Part shown: one piece after another, positions 1 to 7,859 of the stretch | Position numbering within the stretch: the stretch's first letter is position 1 | How the letters are laid out: every line of letters starts with the position of its first letter | Assembly (NCBI GenBank): GCA_021790055.1 | Contig: JAJYIL010000002.1 | Location: 1-24,988, forward strand | From: Bacteroidota bacterium | GTDB taxonomy: Bacteria > Bacteroidota > Ignavibacteria > Ignavibacteriales > Ignavibacteriaceae | Direction: 5' to 3' | Length of the DNA stretch: 24,988 nucleotides | Translations under genes and position numbers: made by a program | The notes under the pieces: generated by a model | The model's database searches: none | Told to the model about the DNA's origin: nothing | Seen by the model: the letters and a program-made list of their open reading frames with translations, nothing else

Positions 1-425
1 TATTCCCATTCTGCCACGGTCGGCAAACGCTTACCAGCCCACCTGCAGTAAGCGTTTGCTGCAAACCATGATACATCTTTCACCGGGTCGTTTGCTTTAA
101 CATATTTGCCTAAATGTAAGTCATCTTTCCACATTCTTAAATAATTTGCATCAGCAAAAATTCTTTTCACATTTGATTTCCGCCATTGTGAATTTACTTT
201 CACAAATTCTAAGTATTCTTCATTAGTCACTGGGTGTGAATCCATATAAAAAGAATTTACAAATTCCCTCCCCGCTCCGCCGTAATCTTTGAACAAAGGA
301 AGATAATAGCCGCCGGGTATTAGAATCATTTTTGGAAGGGATTTTGATGCGGATTTTGATTTGGCTAATAATCCGGCACTTAGTGCTATTATCAATAGGG
401 TAATATTTAGTGCTCTAAATATCAT
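1..425 (-). CDS. nirV: NirV-like SUMF1/formylglycine-generating-enzyme-family protein (partial, C-terminus outside window)
   Basis: Reading the minus strand from the ATG at 425-423 gives about 141 codons open to the window edge with no stop. The protein begins with a hydrophobic signal-like segment (MIFRALNITLLIIALSAGLLA). It continues into the start of a SUMF1/FGE-sulfatase domain: MILIPGGYYLP, then FYMDSHPVTNEEYLEFV, then PVKDVSWFAANAYCRWAGKRLPTVAEWE, which are the hallmark blocks of the family. Its ATG overlaps the nirK stop as ATGA, so it is probably translationally coupled to nirK. A SUMF1-like gene named nirV sits next to nirK in Rhodobacter sphaeroides, which supports the name; its biochemical role is unsettled. 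The C-terminal part that would show the FGE catalytic cysteines is missing, so real formylglycine-generating activity cannot be judged. Export is inferred from the N-terminus and fits a periplasmic partner of NirK. Confidence 0.85.
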   Translation of the reverse strand, partial: MIFRALNITLLIIALSAGLLAKSKSASKSLPKMILIPGGYYLPLFKDYGGAGREFVNSFYMDSHPVTNEEYLEFVKVNSQWRKSNVKRIFADANYLRMWKDDLHLGKYVKANDPVKDVSWFAANAYCRWAGKRLPTVAEWE

Positions 426-1894
426 TTTAAACTTACTTGCTTTTCAGCGCGTATTTTTGCTACTTCATCTTTTGTTACAGTCTTACTGGAATTTCCGAAA
501 GAATGATAAACGTACGTTAACACTGCAGCAATCTGGTTATCATTTAAAGGCTGCGGCGGCATTGTATTATTAAAATGCCGTCCATTAACCGTAACCGGTC
601 CGGTCTTTCCATAAAGCACTATCCCAATTGCGCGTTCTTCATTAGCATTCAAGAAATCGGAACCTGCAAGCGGGGGAAAGACTCCCGGTATTCCTTTAGC
701 GTCCGGTTGATGACATGCAAAGCAAGTTGTTGAAAAAACTTTTTTCCCATCAGCTACAATATTTTGAATATTGTTTCCGGTTGTTGAATTATCAGAAATA
801 CTTTGATTACTGCTTGCTTGAATTTCTTTATCAAGATCAGAACCGTAGAACAGATTATCCTGCTGTTTGCCTGAGAAAATATCTTGGTTAGGCTCACCGG
901 TAACTACAAGGGAACCCACGGCACCTTTATTAAATGCTCTGAAGATTGAGTGATCGAGAATTGTATAAGTCCCGGGCACATCAACCTTGAATTCTACAAC
1001 AGCCGCACCGCCAGCAGGAATACTTACTGTTTGAACATTTCTTTGAGTTACTTTTGTTCCACCGAATAAATAAACCTTGTTGAATATGACACCGATGATG
1101 TGGAATGATGAAGTTAGATTCGGTCCGATGTTGCCTACAAAGAGTCTTACTGTTTGTCCAACCTTTGCATGAACTGCATTATCACCGGTCAAGGCTCCGA
1201 CAGATCCGTTGAAAACGACATAGGTCGGATCTTCGGCAAGGGCTTTATCCAGAGAGAAAGCCTGCAAACCCGGATCACCATAATTTCCGGCAGTATAAAA
1301 CTCACTCTGCATGATGTAATATTCATGATTAACTTTTGGCAAATCTTTCTTAGGCTGAACATAGATCAGTCCATACATACCGTTTGCAATGTGAAGAGGC
1401 ACCGGCTGAGTAGCACAGTGATAAATATAAAGTCCGGCGTGTTCAGCTTTGAATGTGAAAACTGATGAATGACCCGGAACTGTTTGAGAAGCAACAGCTC
1501 CGCCGCCCGGTCCGCTTACTGCATGCAAGTCGATGCTGTGCGGAACATTGCAAAGCGGACTGTTCTCTAGATGGAATTCAACTTCATCTCCCTGGCGTAC
1601 CCGGATAAATTCGCCAGGAACTTTTCCGCCGAACGTCCAGAAGTTATATTGAACTCCGTCCGCTAATCTTCCTGTTACTTGAATAGCTTCAAGCTTTACG
1701 ATTACTTTTGCCGGATAGTCTCTCGTAATTGGCTGAGGAACATCGGGTGCATAAGTAAGCTGCGCATAATCTGTTCCCTCAATCTTGTTCGAGTCGGCAC
1801 CTTCGAAATCGAAAACAATTGCAACTGCGGCAATAACTAAAACTGCTGCAGTTGATATTCCGATAATCGTTTTTCTATTTTTTAAAATATTCAT
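422..1894 (-). CDS. nirK: Copper nitrite reductase fused to C-terminal cytochrome c
   Basis: Reduces nitrite to nitric oxide in the periplasm. Numbering is from the ATG at 1894 (490 aa). An N-terminal hydrophobic segment (about residues 7-28) is a signal or anchor. The first cupredoxin domain has type 1 copper ligands H119, C160, H168 and M173, and type 2 ligands H124 and H159. D122 matches the catalytic Asp98. The second cupredoxin domain carries H265 (FHIIG, catalytic His255 position) and H315 (DHSIFRAF, type 2 ligand His306 position). A linker of low complexity leads to a cytochrome c domain with C391-F-A-C394-H395 and a likely axial M445 (NNTMPP). This is the three-domain layout known from Ralstonia pickettii NirK, where haem c feeds the type 1 copper. 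A TTG 18 bases upstream would add MSEGGI, but those codons are the Shine-Dalgarno itself, so the ATG is preferred. The upstream polyferredoxin and downstream nirV-like gene are read on the same strand. Confidence 0.95.
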   Translation of the reverse strand: MNILKNRKTIIGISTAAVLVIAAVAIVFDFEGADSNKIEGTDYAQLTYAPDVPQPITRDYPAKVIVKLEAIQVTGRLADGVQYNFWTFGGKVPGEFIRVRQGDEVEFHLENSPLCNVPHSIDLHAVSGPGGGAVASQTVPGHSSVFTFKAEHAGLYIYHCATQPVPLHIANGMYGLIYVQPKKDLPKVNHEYYIMQSEFYTAGNYGDPGLQAFSLDKALAEDPTYVVFNGSVGALTGDNAVHAKVGQTVRLFVGNIGPNLTSSFHIIGVIFNKVYLFGGTKVTQRNVQTVSIPAGGAAVVEFKVDVPGTYTILDHSIFRAFNKGAVGSLVVTGEPNQDIFSGKQQDNLFYGSDLDKEIQASSNQSISDNSTTGNNIQNIVADGKKVFSTTCFACHQPDAKGIPGVFPPLAGSDFLNANEERAIGIVLYGKTGPVTVNGRHFNNTMPPQPLNDNQIAAVLTYVYHSFGNSSKTVTKDEVAKIRAEKQVSLK

Positions 1895-1897
1895 TAT

Positions 1898-1905
1898 TCC
1901 TCCTT
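1898..1905 (-). promoter_or_regulatory. Ribosome binding site deciding the nirK start
   Basis: The minus strand reads AAGGAGGA then ATA then ATG at 1894. This near-perfect Shine-Dalgarno is much stronger than most in the window and fixes the nirK start at 1894 rather than at the TTG at 1912. Confidence 0.8.
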
Positions 1906-1908
1906 CGC

Positions 1909-3069
1909 TCAATTATTCCGCTTATGGCGGATCGATTTATTGATATCTTGTTCCGCATTTGCATCTCTTTTATCGATGCTCTTTTCATTTTGTAATTCTT
2001 TTGCTGCTGCTTTTTGATCAAACTCCTTAACTGCCGTAGTACCGGTCGGATGCCCGTACGTATCCATCAGCTTATAATGAACAAGATATTCATCTTTGGT
2101 AATGTTGTTCTGCCAGTGACCGGTAATCATTGCGAAGCCTGTAACTGCCATAAATATTGAAACGACTCCGATTGCGACAAATTTTTTTGATACTTTTTTC
2201 TTTGTGAAAACGGATTTTAAATCAAGCGTGTCTTCTACCGGACAAGCCTCTATGCAGCTTAAACAGGTGCTGCATTCATCGGAAAGGACGGTTATGACTT
2301 TGTCAACTTTAATTGATGAAGGGCAGGCTTTTGCACACAAGCCGCAGTCTATGCAGCTAACCGGATTGCGCTTAATCTTGTTCGGACTTAGGAAAGAAAA
2401 TACACCAAGCAGAGCGCCGTACGGGCAAAGGAATCTGCACCAGAAATTTCTTATAAGAATTGAAAGTACAAATAAAGAGCCGATGACAATCAATGCTGTC
2501 TTTGAAATGTCGACGAAGAAATAATACATCTTTAAGTCGGCAACCTGATTGTAAGGACTGTCGAGGAATGCTTTAACCGCAACCAGGTTCATCAGGACAA
2601 AAATTGCATAAACGAAAAATCCGAGGAGAAGATATTTTAAACTTCTTAACGGAATGTCAATCCACTTAGGCAGTTTCAATTTTCTTTTGAAAATCTTTTC
2701 GCCGAAATCGCCGACTAACTCCGAAATAAAACCAACCGGGCAAAGCCACGAACAAAAAGATTTTGCAAATACAATCGATACAAAAACAATAGCCAAAAAA
2801 ATGAACATCCCTGCCGGATGCGCCGGATGTATTATTCCGGTTGAAATAAAATAGTATGTGCTCATCAGCGAACTGATTGGAAGGAAGCCGTCAACGCCCG
2901 GCGGTCTTCTAAAATAATCTGCAGTTCCATTTGATTCCAAAAAATGAGCAAAGCGGTAAAAATCGTATCCAATCCAGATGCACAAAGCAGCAAAGCAAGA
3001 CTGAATCAGAAAGCGATACTTCTGAACCGGCTTCTCAAGGTTCCTTATTATTTTTTTCTTCGAATTCAT
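1909..3069 (-). CDS. Membrane polyferredoxin, NapH/NosR C-terminal-like 4Fe-4S protein
   Basis: 386 aa integral membrane iron-sulfur protein. It has about five hydrophobic segments (near residues 20-40, 85-105, 143-166, 190-206 and 297-315). It also has two C-xxx-C-P motifs at membrane edges, C106-SWL-C110-P and C211-RFL-C215-P, a signature of the NapH/NosR/FixG/MauN family. Two classical 4Fe-4S ferredoxin motifs follow: C239-xx-C242-xx-C245-xxx-C249-P and C266-xx-C269-xx-C272-xxx-C276-P. The tail after residue 316 is hydrophilic and rich in K, D and E. Family members pass electrons between the quinone pool and periplasmic reductases. Lying 15 bases upstream of nirK, the likely role here is to supply electrons to the NirK cytochrome domain, but that is inference. 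It is shorter than NosR and lacks the N-terminal FMN domain, so NosR itself is excluded; NapH is about 290 aa. The ATG at 3069 has no clear Shine-Dalgarno. Confidence 0.85.
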   Translation of the reverse strand: MNSKKKIIRNLEKPVQKYRFLIQSCFAALCIWIGYDFYRFAHFLESNGTADYFRRPPGVDGFLPISSLMSTYYFISTGIIHPAHPAGMFIFLAIVFVSIVFAKSFCSWLCPVGFISELVGDFGEKIFKRKLKLPKWIDIPLRSLKYLLLGFFVYAIFVLMNLVAVKAFLDSPYNQVADLKMYYFFVDISKTALIVIGSLFVLSILIRNFWCRFLCPYGALLGVFSFLSPNKIKRNPVSCIDCGLCAKACPSSIKVDKVITVLSDECSTCLSCIEACPVEDTLDLKSVFTKKKVSKKFVAIGVVSIFMAVTGFAMITGHWQNNITKDEYLVHYKLMDTYGHPTGTTAVKEFDQKAAAKELQNEKSIDKRDANAEQDINKSIRHKRNN

Positions 3070-3072
3070 TTC

Positions 3073-3092
3073 GGATTATTTTATCTGATTTA
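3073..3092. promoter_or_regulatory. Candidate Rrf2-family operator upstream of the nir genes
   Basis: The 36-base gap between the regulator stop and the polyferredoxin start contains gattattttatctgatt (3074-3090). This exact 17-mer also occurs upstream of the regulator at 3555-3571. Here the dyad is imperfect (core ATCGG/ATCTG arms). It ends 4 bases before the ATG at 3069, so a bound repressor could block translation initiation or a local promoter. Assignment to the adjacent Rrf2 protein is inference from position and repetition. Confidence 0.6.
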
Positions 3093-3105
3093 CATGTAAA
3101 AATTT

Positions 3106-3543
3106 TTAGGCTTCTAAATGTGCAATTTTATTTAAAGTTTTTTCCTTAAGCTGATCAAGTGTCTGTTCCGTAAGCATACTATAGGCGCTAGATCTAAGCT
3201 GTCCCCACTTTTCATGCAGCGGGCAAGGATGATCCGGTGAACAATTCGGAAAGCCGAGTACGCACGAATTGAAAATTGCCAGTCCGTCAATCGCTGCAAC
3301 AACATCAATAAGACGTATAAGTGCCGGGTGCTTTGCTAAAGAGAATCCGCCTGCTTTTCCTTTCCTAGAACTTACAAGACCGCTTTCCGTCAAGCTCTGC
3401 AATATCTTCGAAACAAACTCCTTCGGAATGTTTAGCCTTTTTGCAATCTCATCTGCAGAAACGACTTCACCTGTACCTTTTGCAGAAAGGAATAACACCG
3501 CTTGCAAACCGTATTCGCACTTTTTTGAAAATATGACCGTCAT
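3106..3543 (-). CDS. nsrR: Rrf2-family Fe-S transcriptional regulator, NsrR-like
   Basis: 145 aa. Residues 1-65 form the Rrf2 winged helix-turn-helix (YGLQAVLFLSAK, then ADEIAKRLNIPKEFVSKILQSL, then GLVSSRKGKAGGFSLAK). A three-cysteine cluster-binding loop follows at C94, C101 and C107 (SCVLGFPNCSPDHPCPLHEKW). This is the arrangement that ligates a 2Fe-2S or 4Fe-4S cluster in IscR, NsrR and RsrR. NsrR proteins sense nitric oxide and are known to control nirK or aniA in Nitrosomonas and Neisseria. Its position directly upstream of the nirK operon makes NO-responsive control of these genes the best reading. IscR is less likely because no isc/suf genes are nearby. Two copies of a shared dyad at 3074-3090 and 3555-3571 suggest it regulates itself and the nir genes. 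The NsrR name is by context, not proof. Confidence 0.82.
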   Translation of the reverse strand: MTVIFSKKCEYGLQAVLFLSAKGTGEVVSADEIAKRLNIPKEFVSKILQSLTESGLVSSRKGKAGGFSLAKHPALIRLIDVVAAIDGLAIFNSCVLGFPNCSPDHPCPLHEKWGQLRSSAYSMLTEQTLDQLKEKTLNKIAHLEA

Positions 3544-3547
3544 TTTC

Positions 3548-3573
3548 TTAAACAGATTATTTTATCTGATTAA
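3548..3573. promoter_or_regulatory. Candidate autoregulatory operator (26-bp dyad) upstream of the Rrf2 gene
   Basis: Arms TTAAACAGAT (3548-3557) and ATCTGATTAA (3564-3573) are reverse complements at 9 of 10 positions, around a 6-base TATTTT spacer. The core 17-mer 3555-3571 is repeated exactly at 3074-3090. The AGAT half-site resembles the AAGAT half-sites of known NsrR operators. The dyad starts 4 bases before the ATG at 3543 and lies in the gap shared with the divergent osmC-like gene, so it could affect both. The rest of the gap (3574-3697) shows only AT-rich sequence. Confidence 0.65.
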
Positions 3574-3697
3574 AGATAGCTACATTTTTTATATTTGTCA
3601 AGTACATAAATAATTATTTTTAAAATGAAAAATTTCGTTTAATTTTAGAATCGTTTTGAAGACTTAAACATCGAATTAAATTAAATTTGGATGGTTT

Positions 3698-4135
3698 ATG
3701 GAAGAAATATTTTATTTCAGTACTGAAGTCAATTGGAAAGAAGGGAAAACTGGAAAACTTTCTTCTGAAGGAATGGAAGATATTACAATTGCTACTCCCC
3801 CGGAGTTTTCCGGAGGCGTTCCTAATATCTGGTCGCCGGAACATTTGTTTGTCGCTTCGGCAAATATCTGTTTAATGACAACCTTCCTTGCGATTGCCGA
3901 AAATTCTAAATTGAATTTCATCTCTTATTCTTCCGGAGGAAAAGGAAAAGTTGAAAGAGTTGATGGTAAGTTCTTTATAACTCAGATAGAACTCTCGCCG
4001 AAAATTCTTGTATCTAATGAGCACGATAAAGAAAGAGCGCTGAGGATAATTGAGAAGTCCGAAAAGGCTTGTTTAATTTCCCGCTCGATGAAATCAGAGA
4101 TAATTTTAAAACCGGAAATCACAGTTAAAAACTAA
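3698..4135 (+). CDS. OsmC/Ohr-family protein
   Basis: 145 aa, a usual length for OsmC-family proteins. The sequence shows the family pattern: an N-terminal beta region (FSTEVNWKEGKTGKLSSEGM), then PEFSGGVPNIWSPEHLFVASANICLMTTFLAIA with the first cysteine C58 in the long central helix, and a second cysteine C125 in the C-terminal KACLISRSM block. In OsmC and Ohr these two cysteines are the peroxidatic and resolving thiols that reduce organic hydroperoxides. Peroxidase activity is therefore plausible but not proven, since many homologues with the NIWSPEHLF variant are uncharacterised. It is divergent from the Rrf2 regulator, sharing 154 bases of upstream sequence, so NO/redox control is possible. 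FmdB-like gene follows after 11 bases and is probably in the same transcript. No strong ribosome binding site precedes the ATG. An overlapping reading at 3687 in another frame has no family resemblance and was discarded. Confidence 0.85.
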   Translation: MEEIFYFSTEVNWKEGKTGKLSSEGMEDITIATPPEFSGGVPNIWSPEHLFVASANICLMTTFLAIAENSKLNFISYSSGGKGKVERVDGKFFITQIELSPKILVSNEHDKERALRIIEKSEKACLISRSMKSEIILKPEITVKN

Positions 4136-4146
4136 AGGAGTCAATA

Positions 4147-4395
4147 ATGCCGATATTCGAATACCGCTGCAGCGAATGCAGCAATAAATTTGAAGTGCTT
4201 CATAAATCAAGCGCCGCTAACGAAGAAGTAATTTGCCCGAAGTGCAGTTCAAAGAAAAACAAAAAGCTGCTCTCAACATTCAGTGCGTCTTTTGCTGATG
4301 GCGGTTCATCTTTTTCAAGCAGCGATTACAGCAGCGATGCATCGTGCTCATCCGGCACTTGCGGCTGCGGCTCCGGCACATGCGGACTGGACTAA
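4147..4395 (+). CDS. FmdB-family zinc ribbon protein with Ser/Cys-rich tail
   Basis: 82 aa. Residues 1-42 form the FmdB/CxxC zinc ribbon: MPIFEYRC-SE-C near residues 8 and 11, and C-PK-C near residues 31 and 34, a predicted four-cysteine zinc site. The family is widespread and takes its name from a putative regulator of formamidase genes; no general function is established. After KKLLSTFSASFADG the protein becomes a low-complexity serine tract and ends in CSSGTCGCGSGTCG, with five further cysteines that could bind metal. A clear ribosome binding site, aaaggag at 4134-4140, sits 6 bases before the ATG and just past the osmC stop, so the two genes are likely co-transcribed. The pairing with a thiol peroxidase-like protein hints at redox or metal handling, but this is only context. 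Confidence 0.85.
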   Translation: MPIFEYRCSECSNKFEVLHKSSAANEEVICPKCSSKKNKKLLSTFSASFADGGSSFSSSDYSSDASCSSGTCGCGSGTCGLD

Positions 4396-4444
4396 GTAGG
4401 ACCAACTTACTAAATAGTTATTAGAGTTTTTCATTTAATTTAAT

Positions 4445-4489
4445 AGCATGAATGCATGGACGTTTGCAGAAAAACCATGCAATCATGCT
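4445..4489. repeat. Long inverted repeat between convergent fmdB-like and yihY genes, possible bidirectional terminator
   Basis: agcatgaatgcatgg (4445-4459) and ccatgcaatcatgct (4475-4489) are reverse complements at 14 of 15 positions, with a 15-base loop that begins acgtttg. A downstream caaacgt (4501-4507) is complementary to that loop start, so a pseudoknot or alternative stem is possible. A bidirectional terminator is the simplest reading given the convergent genes; there is no clean T-run directly after the stem on the plus strand. Confidence 0.6.
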
Positions 4490-4506
4490 AATCATGCATC
4501 CAAACG

Positions 4507-5490
4507 TTAGAGAACGTCTTCGCTCGAAAATTTTCTTTCTGAGTAAAGCCTTCCTATTTCCGCTCCTACAATGAAGACGATTGAAGAATAATAAATCCAA
4601 AAAGCAACCACAACAACCAGTGCATAGGTTCCGTAAATTCTACCAAAAGTTGTAAAGTGGTGGATGTAAAATCCGAATCCCTGCTTAGCAATCTCCCAGA
4701 GGATAGCTGCACAAACGGCGCTAATCAAAGTAGAATTCTTTCCTAATTTTCTTACCGGAACAGTTGAATACAGAATTAGGAAGACAATGAAAATCAAGAT
4801 AAGTGAAATAACCGAAAGTAGAAAATGCTCGAAGATTGTGCTTCGGAAAAAACTAAGGCTTTGCATTTGCTGAGCAGCTTGTACAAATAAATCAAGTACC
4901 GGGGAAAGCAGAGTAGTTACAAAGAAAATAAGAATAACCATAAGCACAAGTGCGAAGTCGCGGAGTTTTCCCAGAATAAAATGAACATTAGTCTCAATGC
5001 CAAAAACCCGGTTTAGGATTGTCCTCATACTGCTGAACAATCCGCTTGCGGCAAACAGCAAACCAAACGCACCTATGATACCGGCAACGTTTTTATATTT
5101 GATTACTTCATCAATTCTCTTAAAAATAATTTCATTCACAAAGTCGGCATACTTTGCATAAGGTATCATCGTATTTATTGCGGCATTTACCTGCTGTTGA
5201 ACGCTTTGAGAATTAAGAAAATTACCGAGAATGTAAAAGAGGATTAATAAAAAAGGGATAATGCAAACAAACAACGAGAAAGCCAAGCCGCCGGCAAGGA
5301 GAAATCCGTGGTGCTCTTCCATTCTTTTTATTAAGCCGCCGACATAATGCTTAATAATAATCTTCGTCTTTTTGTATGAGGGTTTATATTGCTGCAGCGG
5401 ACCAGCAGACTTAATAATAGAATGCTGTTTATTTATCCTCCTATTTTTACCAGCAGAAGAAAATTTTTTCTTAGGCTTTGATTTAGGCAT
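4507..5490 (-). CDS. yihY: YihY/BrkB-family membrane protein
   Basis: 327 aa inner-membrane protein of the YihY/BrkB (UPF0761) family, once misannotated as ribonuclease BN. The N-terminal about 50 residues are very basic ([26 protein letters not shown]) and should face the cytoplasm. Six hydrophobic segments follow, with family landmarks [20 protein letters not shown] (near residue 66), a [25 protein letters not shown] block (near 140-165), and [34 protein letters not shown] near the C-terminus. Biochemical function is unknown; proposals include transport. The ATG at 5490 lies inside the last codons of purL, overlapping it by 8 bases, so the two genes are probably co-transcribed and yihY translation may depend on purL. 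The stop at 4507 abuts the inverted repeat that separates it from fmdB. Confidence 0.88.
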   Translation of the reverse strand: MPKSKPKKKFSSAGKNRRINKQHSIIKSAGPLQQYKPSYKKTKIIIKHYVGGLIKRMEEHHGFLLAGGLAFSLFVCIIPFLLILFYILGNFLNSQSVQQQVNAAINTMIPYAKYADFVNEIIFKRIDEVIKYKNVAGIIGAFGLLFAASGLFSSMRTILNRVFGIETNVHFILGKLRDFALVLMVILIFFVTTLLSPVLDLFVQAAQQMQSLSFFRSTIFEHFLLSVISLILIFIVFLILYSTVPVRKLGKNSTLISAVCAAILWEIAKQGFGFYIHHFTTFGRIYGTYALVVVVAFWIYYSSIVFIVGAEIGRLYSERKFSSEDVL

Positions 5491-7705
5491 TCATTATTCT
5501 TGAAATAGTATTGTAATAAATATCGGATAAGTTTTCCAAATCGACTTTATATTTCTCATTGATTAAAAGTTTGTTTCCTCCAGTTGTGCCTAGATAAGTA
5601 TATGCTTGCTTAGCTGAATTCAACACTTTTTCAAAATCAGATTTTTTATTCTTCGGAACAGTAACAATAATGCGCGACTGGCTTTCCGAGAAGAAAGTAA
5701 AATCTTCACGTGTTTTAACCGGAATTGTTACTGAAGCTCCAATTAAAACTTCTCTGTTCATAATACAACACTCAGCCAGCGCTGCAACTATGCCGCCCTC
5801 TGAAACATCGTGAGCTGATTTGATTAATTTTTTCTCGATTAGCGATAGCACGGAACCATGCAATTTCTTTTCTACATCCAAATCTATTTTAGGAGAATCT
5901 CCGGCAACTTTTCCGTGAATTATTTTTAGGTATTCGCTGCCGCCAAGCTCTTCAAAGTCTTCACCGAGAATATAAATTAAGTCACCCTCATTTTTAAAAA
6001 ATGAAGTAGTTACATTTTCTAATTTTTCAACTAAGCCTACCATGCCGATAGTTGGAGTTGGATAAACGGCATAGTTGGGAGACTCATTATAAAAGCTGAC
6101 ATTGCCTCCGGTAACCGGGGTATCGAAAAACCTGCATGCTTCGCCCATACCCTCAATTGCTTCTTTGAACTGCCAGTACATTTCAGGCTTGTATGGATTT
6201 CCAAAGTTCAAGCAGTTTGTAATTGCAAGCGGCACACCGCCGGAACAAACAATATTCCTGGCAGATTCTGCAACGGCAATTTTAGTACCTTCCTTAGGAT
6301 TCAAATAAACATACCGGGAGTTGCAGTCCGTCTTCATTGCAAGAGCTTTATTAGTGCCTTTTATATAAACAACCGCAGCATCGCATCCGGGACCAACAAT
6401 CGTATTAGTTCTCACCATCGAATCATACTGCTCGTAAACCCAGCCCTTAGAAACTATGTTCGGCGATGAAAATACTTTTATAAATGTTTCAGATAAATTT
6501 TTCGGTTGAGGTAAGAAAGTAAAATCAAACTTTCTAACTTCATCTATATAAGAAGGTTTTTTAGTTTTACGAATATAAACCGGTGCCCCGCCGCCAAGGA
6601 CAAGCTCGTATGCCGGTATGATTGCTTTCTTTCCGTTTTCATAGTCGATGTCAAGCAAACCGTCGTTTGTAACATAGCCGATTATTTCGCAATGCAGATC
6701 CCACTTATCAAAAACTTTTTTTACTTCTTCTTCATAACCTTTTTTAACTACGCAAAGCATTCTCTCCTGACTTTCCGAAAGCATAATTTCGTATGCCGTC
6801 ATTCCTTTTTCTCTAAGGGGAACTTTGTTCAGGTCTATTTTCATACCTGAATTTCCTTTTGCGCTCATCTCGCTTGTAGAGCATGAAATTCCAGCTGCGC
6901 CCATATCCTGAATTCCAATTAACCAACCGTTTTTAATAATCTCAAGCGAAGCTTCAAGTAAAAGCTTTTCTGTAAACGGGTCGCCGACTTGAACCGACGG
7001 ACGCTTTGCTTCAGATTTTTCAGAGATTTCTTCCGAAGCAAACGTAGCTCCGTGAATTCCGTCTCTACCGGTTGAAGAACCGACAATCATTACAGGATTG
7101 CCGACACCTTTTGCTGTTGCGCTGGCATGCTGTCCTTTCTTTACAATTCCAACTGCCATCGCATTAACAAGAGGATTATCACGGTAAGATTCGTCAAAGT
7201 AAACTTCGCCTGCAACGGTTGGAACGCCGAAGCTGTTGCCGTAATCTCCAATGCCGCGCACGACTCCATCGAATAAAAATCTGGTCCGTGCGTCGTCAAG
7301 GGTTCCGAACCGAAGTGAGTTTAAAGAGGCAATCGGTCTGGCTCCCATTGTAAAGATGTCTCTCATAATTCCGCCTACTCCGGTTGCTGCTCCTTGATAC
7401 GGTTCAACCGCTGAGGGATGATTGTGACTTTCAATTTTAAATGCTAAGGCTAAGTCATCGCCGATGTCTACCAGTCCGGCGTTTTCTTCTCCTGCGCCGA
7501 CTAACAATCTGCCGCCGCTTCGTGGTAAAGTTTTTAGAAGAGCAATGGAATTTTTATAGCTGCAATGCTCACTCCACATAACGCTAAAGATTCCAAGTTC
7601 TGTAAAGGTGGGAACTCTTCCTAAAATTTTTTTTACCCGTTCAAATTCATCTTTGGTTAATCCGTGCTCTAAAGCTAATTCTAAATTCACATTCTGTTCT
7701 TGCAT
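5483..7705 (-). CDS. purL: Phosphoribosylformylglycinamidine synthase, large subunit of the small type
   Basis: 740 aa; the fourth step of purine biosynthesis, converting FGAR to FGAM with ATP and ammonia. The length is that of the small PurL that works with separate PurQ glutaminase and PurS, neither of which is in the window. Visible motifs are [14 protein letters not shown] (catalytic His region, near residue 47), [22 protein letters not shown] (near 93-112), [15 protein letters not shown] (near 215), and [17 protein letters not shown]. The second half contains [31 protein letters not shown] and [10 protein letters not shown], so both halves of the duplicated PurM-like fold are present. 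The ORF can be extended to a TTG at 7708, but the adjacent ATG at 7705 is the natural start. The stop overlaps the yihY start. It is divergent from a glutamine amidotransferase gene across 154 bases. Confidence 0.97.
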   Translation of the reverse strand: MQEQNVNLELALEHGLTKDEFERVKKILGRVPTFTELGIFSVMWSEHCSYKNSIALLKTLPRSGGRLLVGAGEENAGLVDIGDDLALAFKIESHNHPSAVEPYQGAATGVGGIMRDIFTMGARPIASLNSLRFGTLDDARTRFLFDGVVRGIGDYGNSFGVPTVAGEVYFDESYRDNPLVNAMAVGIVKKGQHASATAKGVGNPVMIVGSSTGRDGIHGATFASEEISEKSEAKRPSVQVGDPFTEKLLLEASLEIIKNGWLIGIQDMGAAGISCSTSEMSAKGNSGMKIDLNKVPLREKGMTAYEIMLSESQERMLCVVKKGYEEEVKKVFDKWDLHCEIIGYVTNDGLLDIDYENGKKAIIPAYELVLGGGAPVYIRKTKKPSYIDEVRKFDFTFLPQPKNLSETFIKVFSSPNIVSKGWVYEQYDSMVRTNTIVGPGCDAAVVYIKGTNKALAMKTDCNSRYVYLNPKEGTKIAVAESARNIVCSGGVPLAITNCLNFGNPYKPEMYWQFKEAIEGMGEACRFFDTPVTGGNVSFYNESPNYAVYPTPTIGMVGLVEKLENVTTSFFKNEGDLIYILGEDFEELGGSEYLKIIHGKVAGDSPKIDLDVEKKLHGSVLSLIEKKLIKSAHDVSEGGIVAALAECCIMNREVLIGASVTIPVKTREDFTFFSESQSRIIVTVPKNKKSDFEKVLNSAKQAYTYLGTTGGNKLLINEKYKVDLENLSDIYYNTISRIMNA

Positions 7706-7751
7706 CAATCGGTTTCCATCTAATAGTAAAGGTTAAACTGTAGTTCTACTG

Positions 7752-7759
7752 CAAATATA
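7752..7759 (-). promoter_or_regulatory. Possible Bacteroidota-type -7 promoter element for purL
   Basis: The minus strand reads TATATTTG, matching the TAnnTTTG -7 consensus known from Bacteroidota, about 46 bases upstream of the purL ATG. A TTTC about 21 bases further upstream is a weak match to the TTTG -33 element. In sequence this AT-rich such a match can arise by chance, and it is not known whether this organism uses that sigma factor. Confidence 0.3.
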
Positions 7760-7859
7760 AGTATTAAAATTTTGGCGGAGAAATTCATTTAAACTGCAAG
7801 GCACACTGTTTTTAATTTTTTTTGATTAATTTTACAAGGAATTTACCGGTCATCAACTT

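Noticed and set aside
1895..1912. TTG-start extension of nirK adding MSEGGI
   Set aside because: The extra codons are the Shine-Dalgarno AAGGAGGA itself; the ATG at 1894 is correctly spaced.
3620..3921. Minus-strand and alternative-frame ORFs across the osmC gene
   Set aside because: They show no family resemblance and shadow a clear OsmC reading frame.
4507..5490. Ribonuclease BN
   Set aside because: This is an old misannotation of the YihY family; the protein is a polytopic membrane protein with no nuclease motif.
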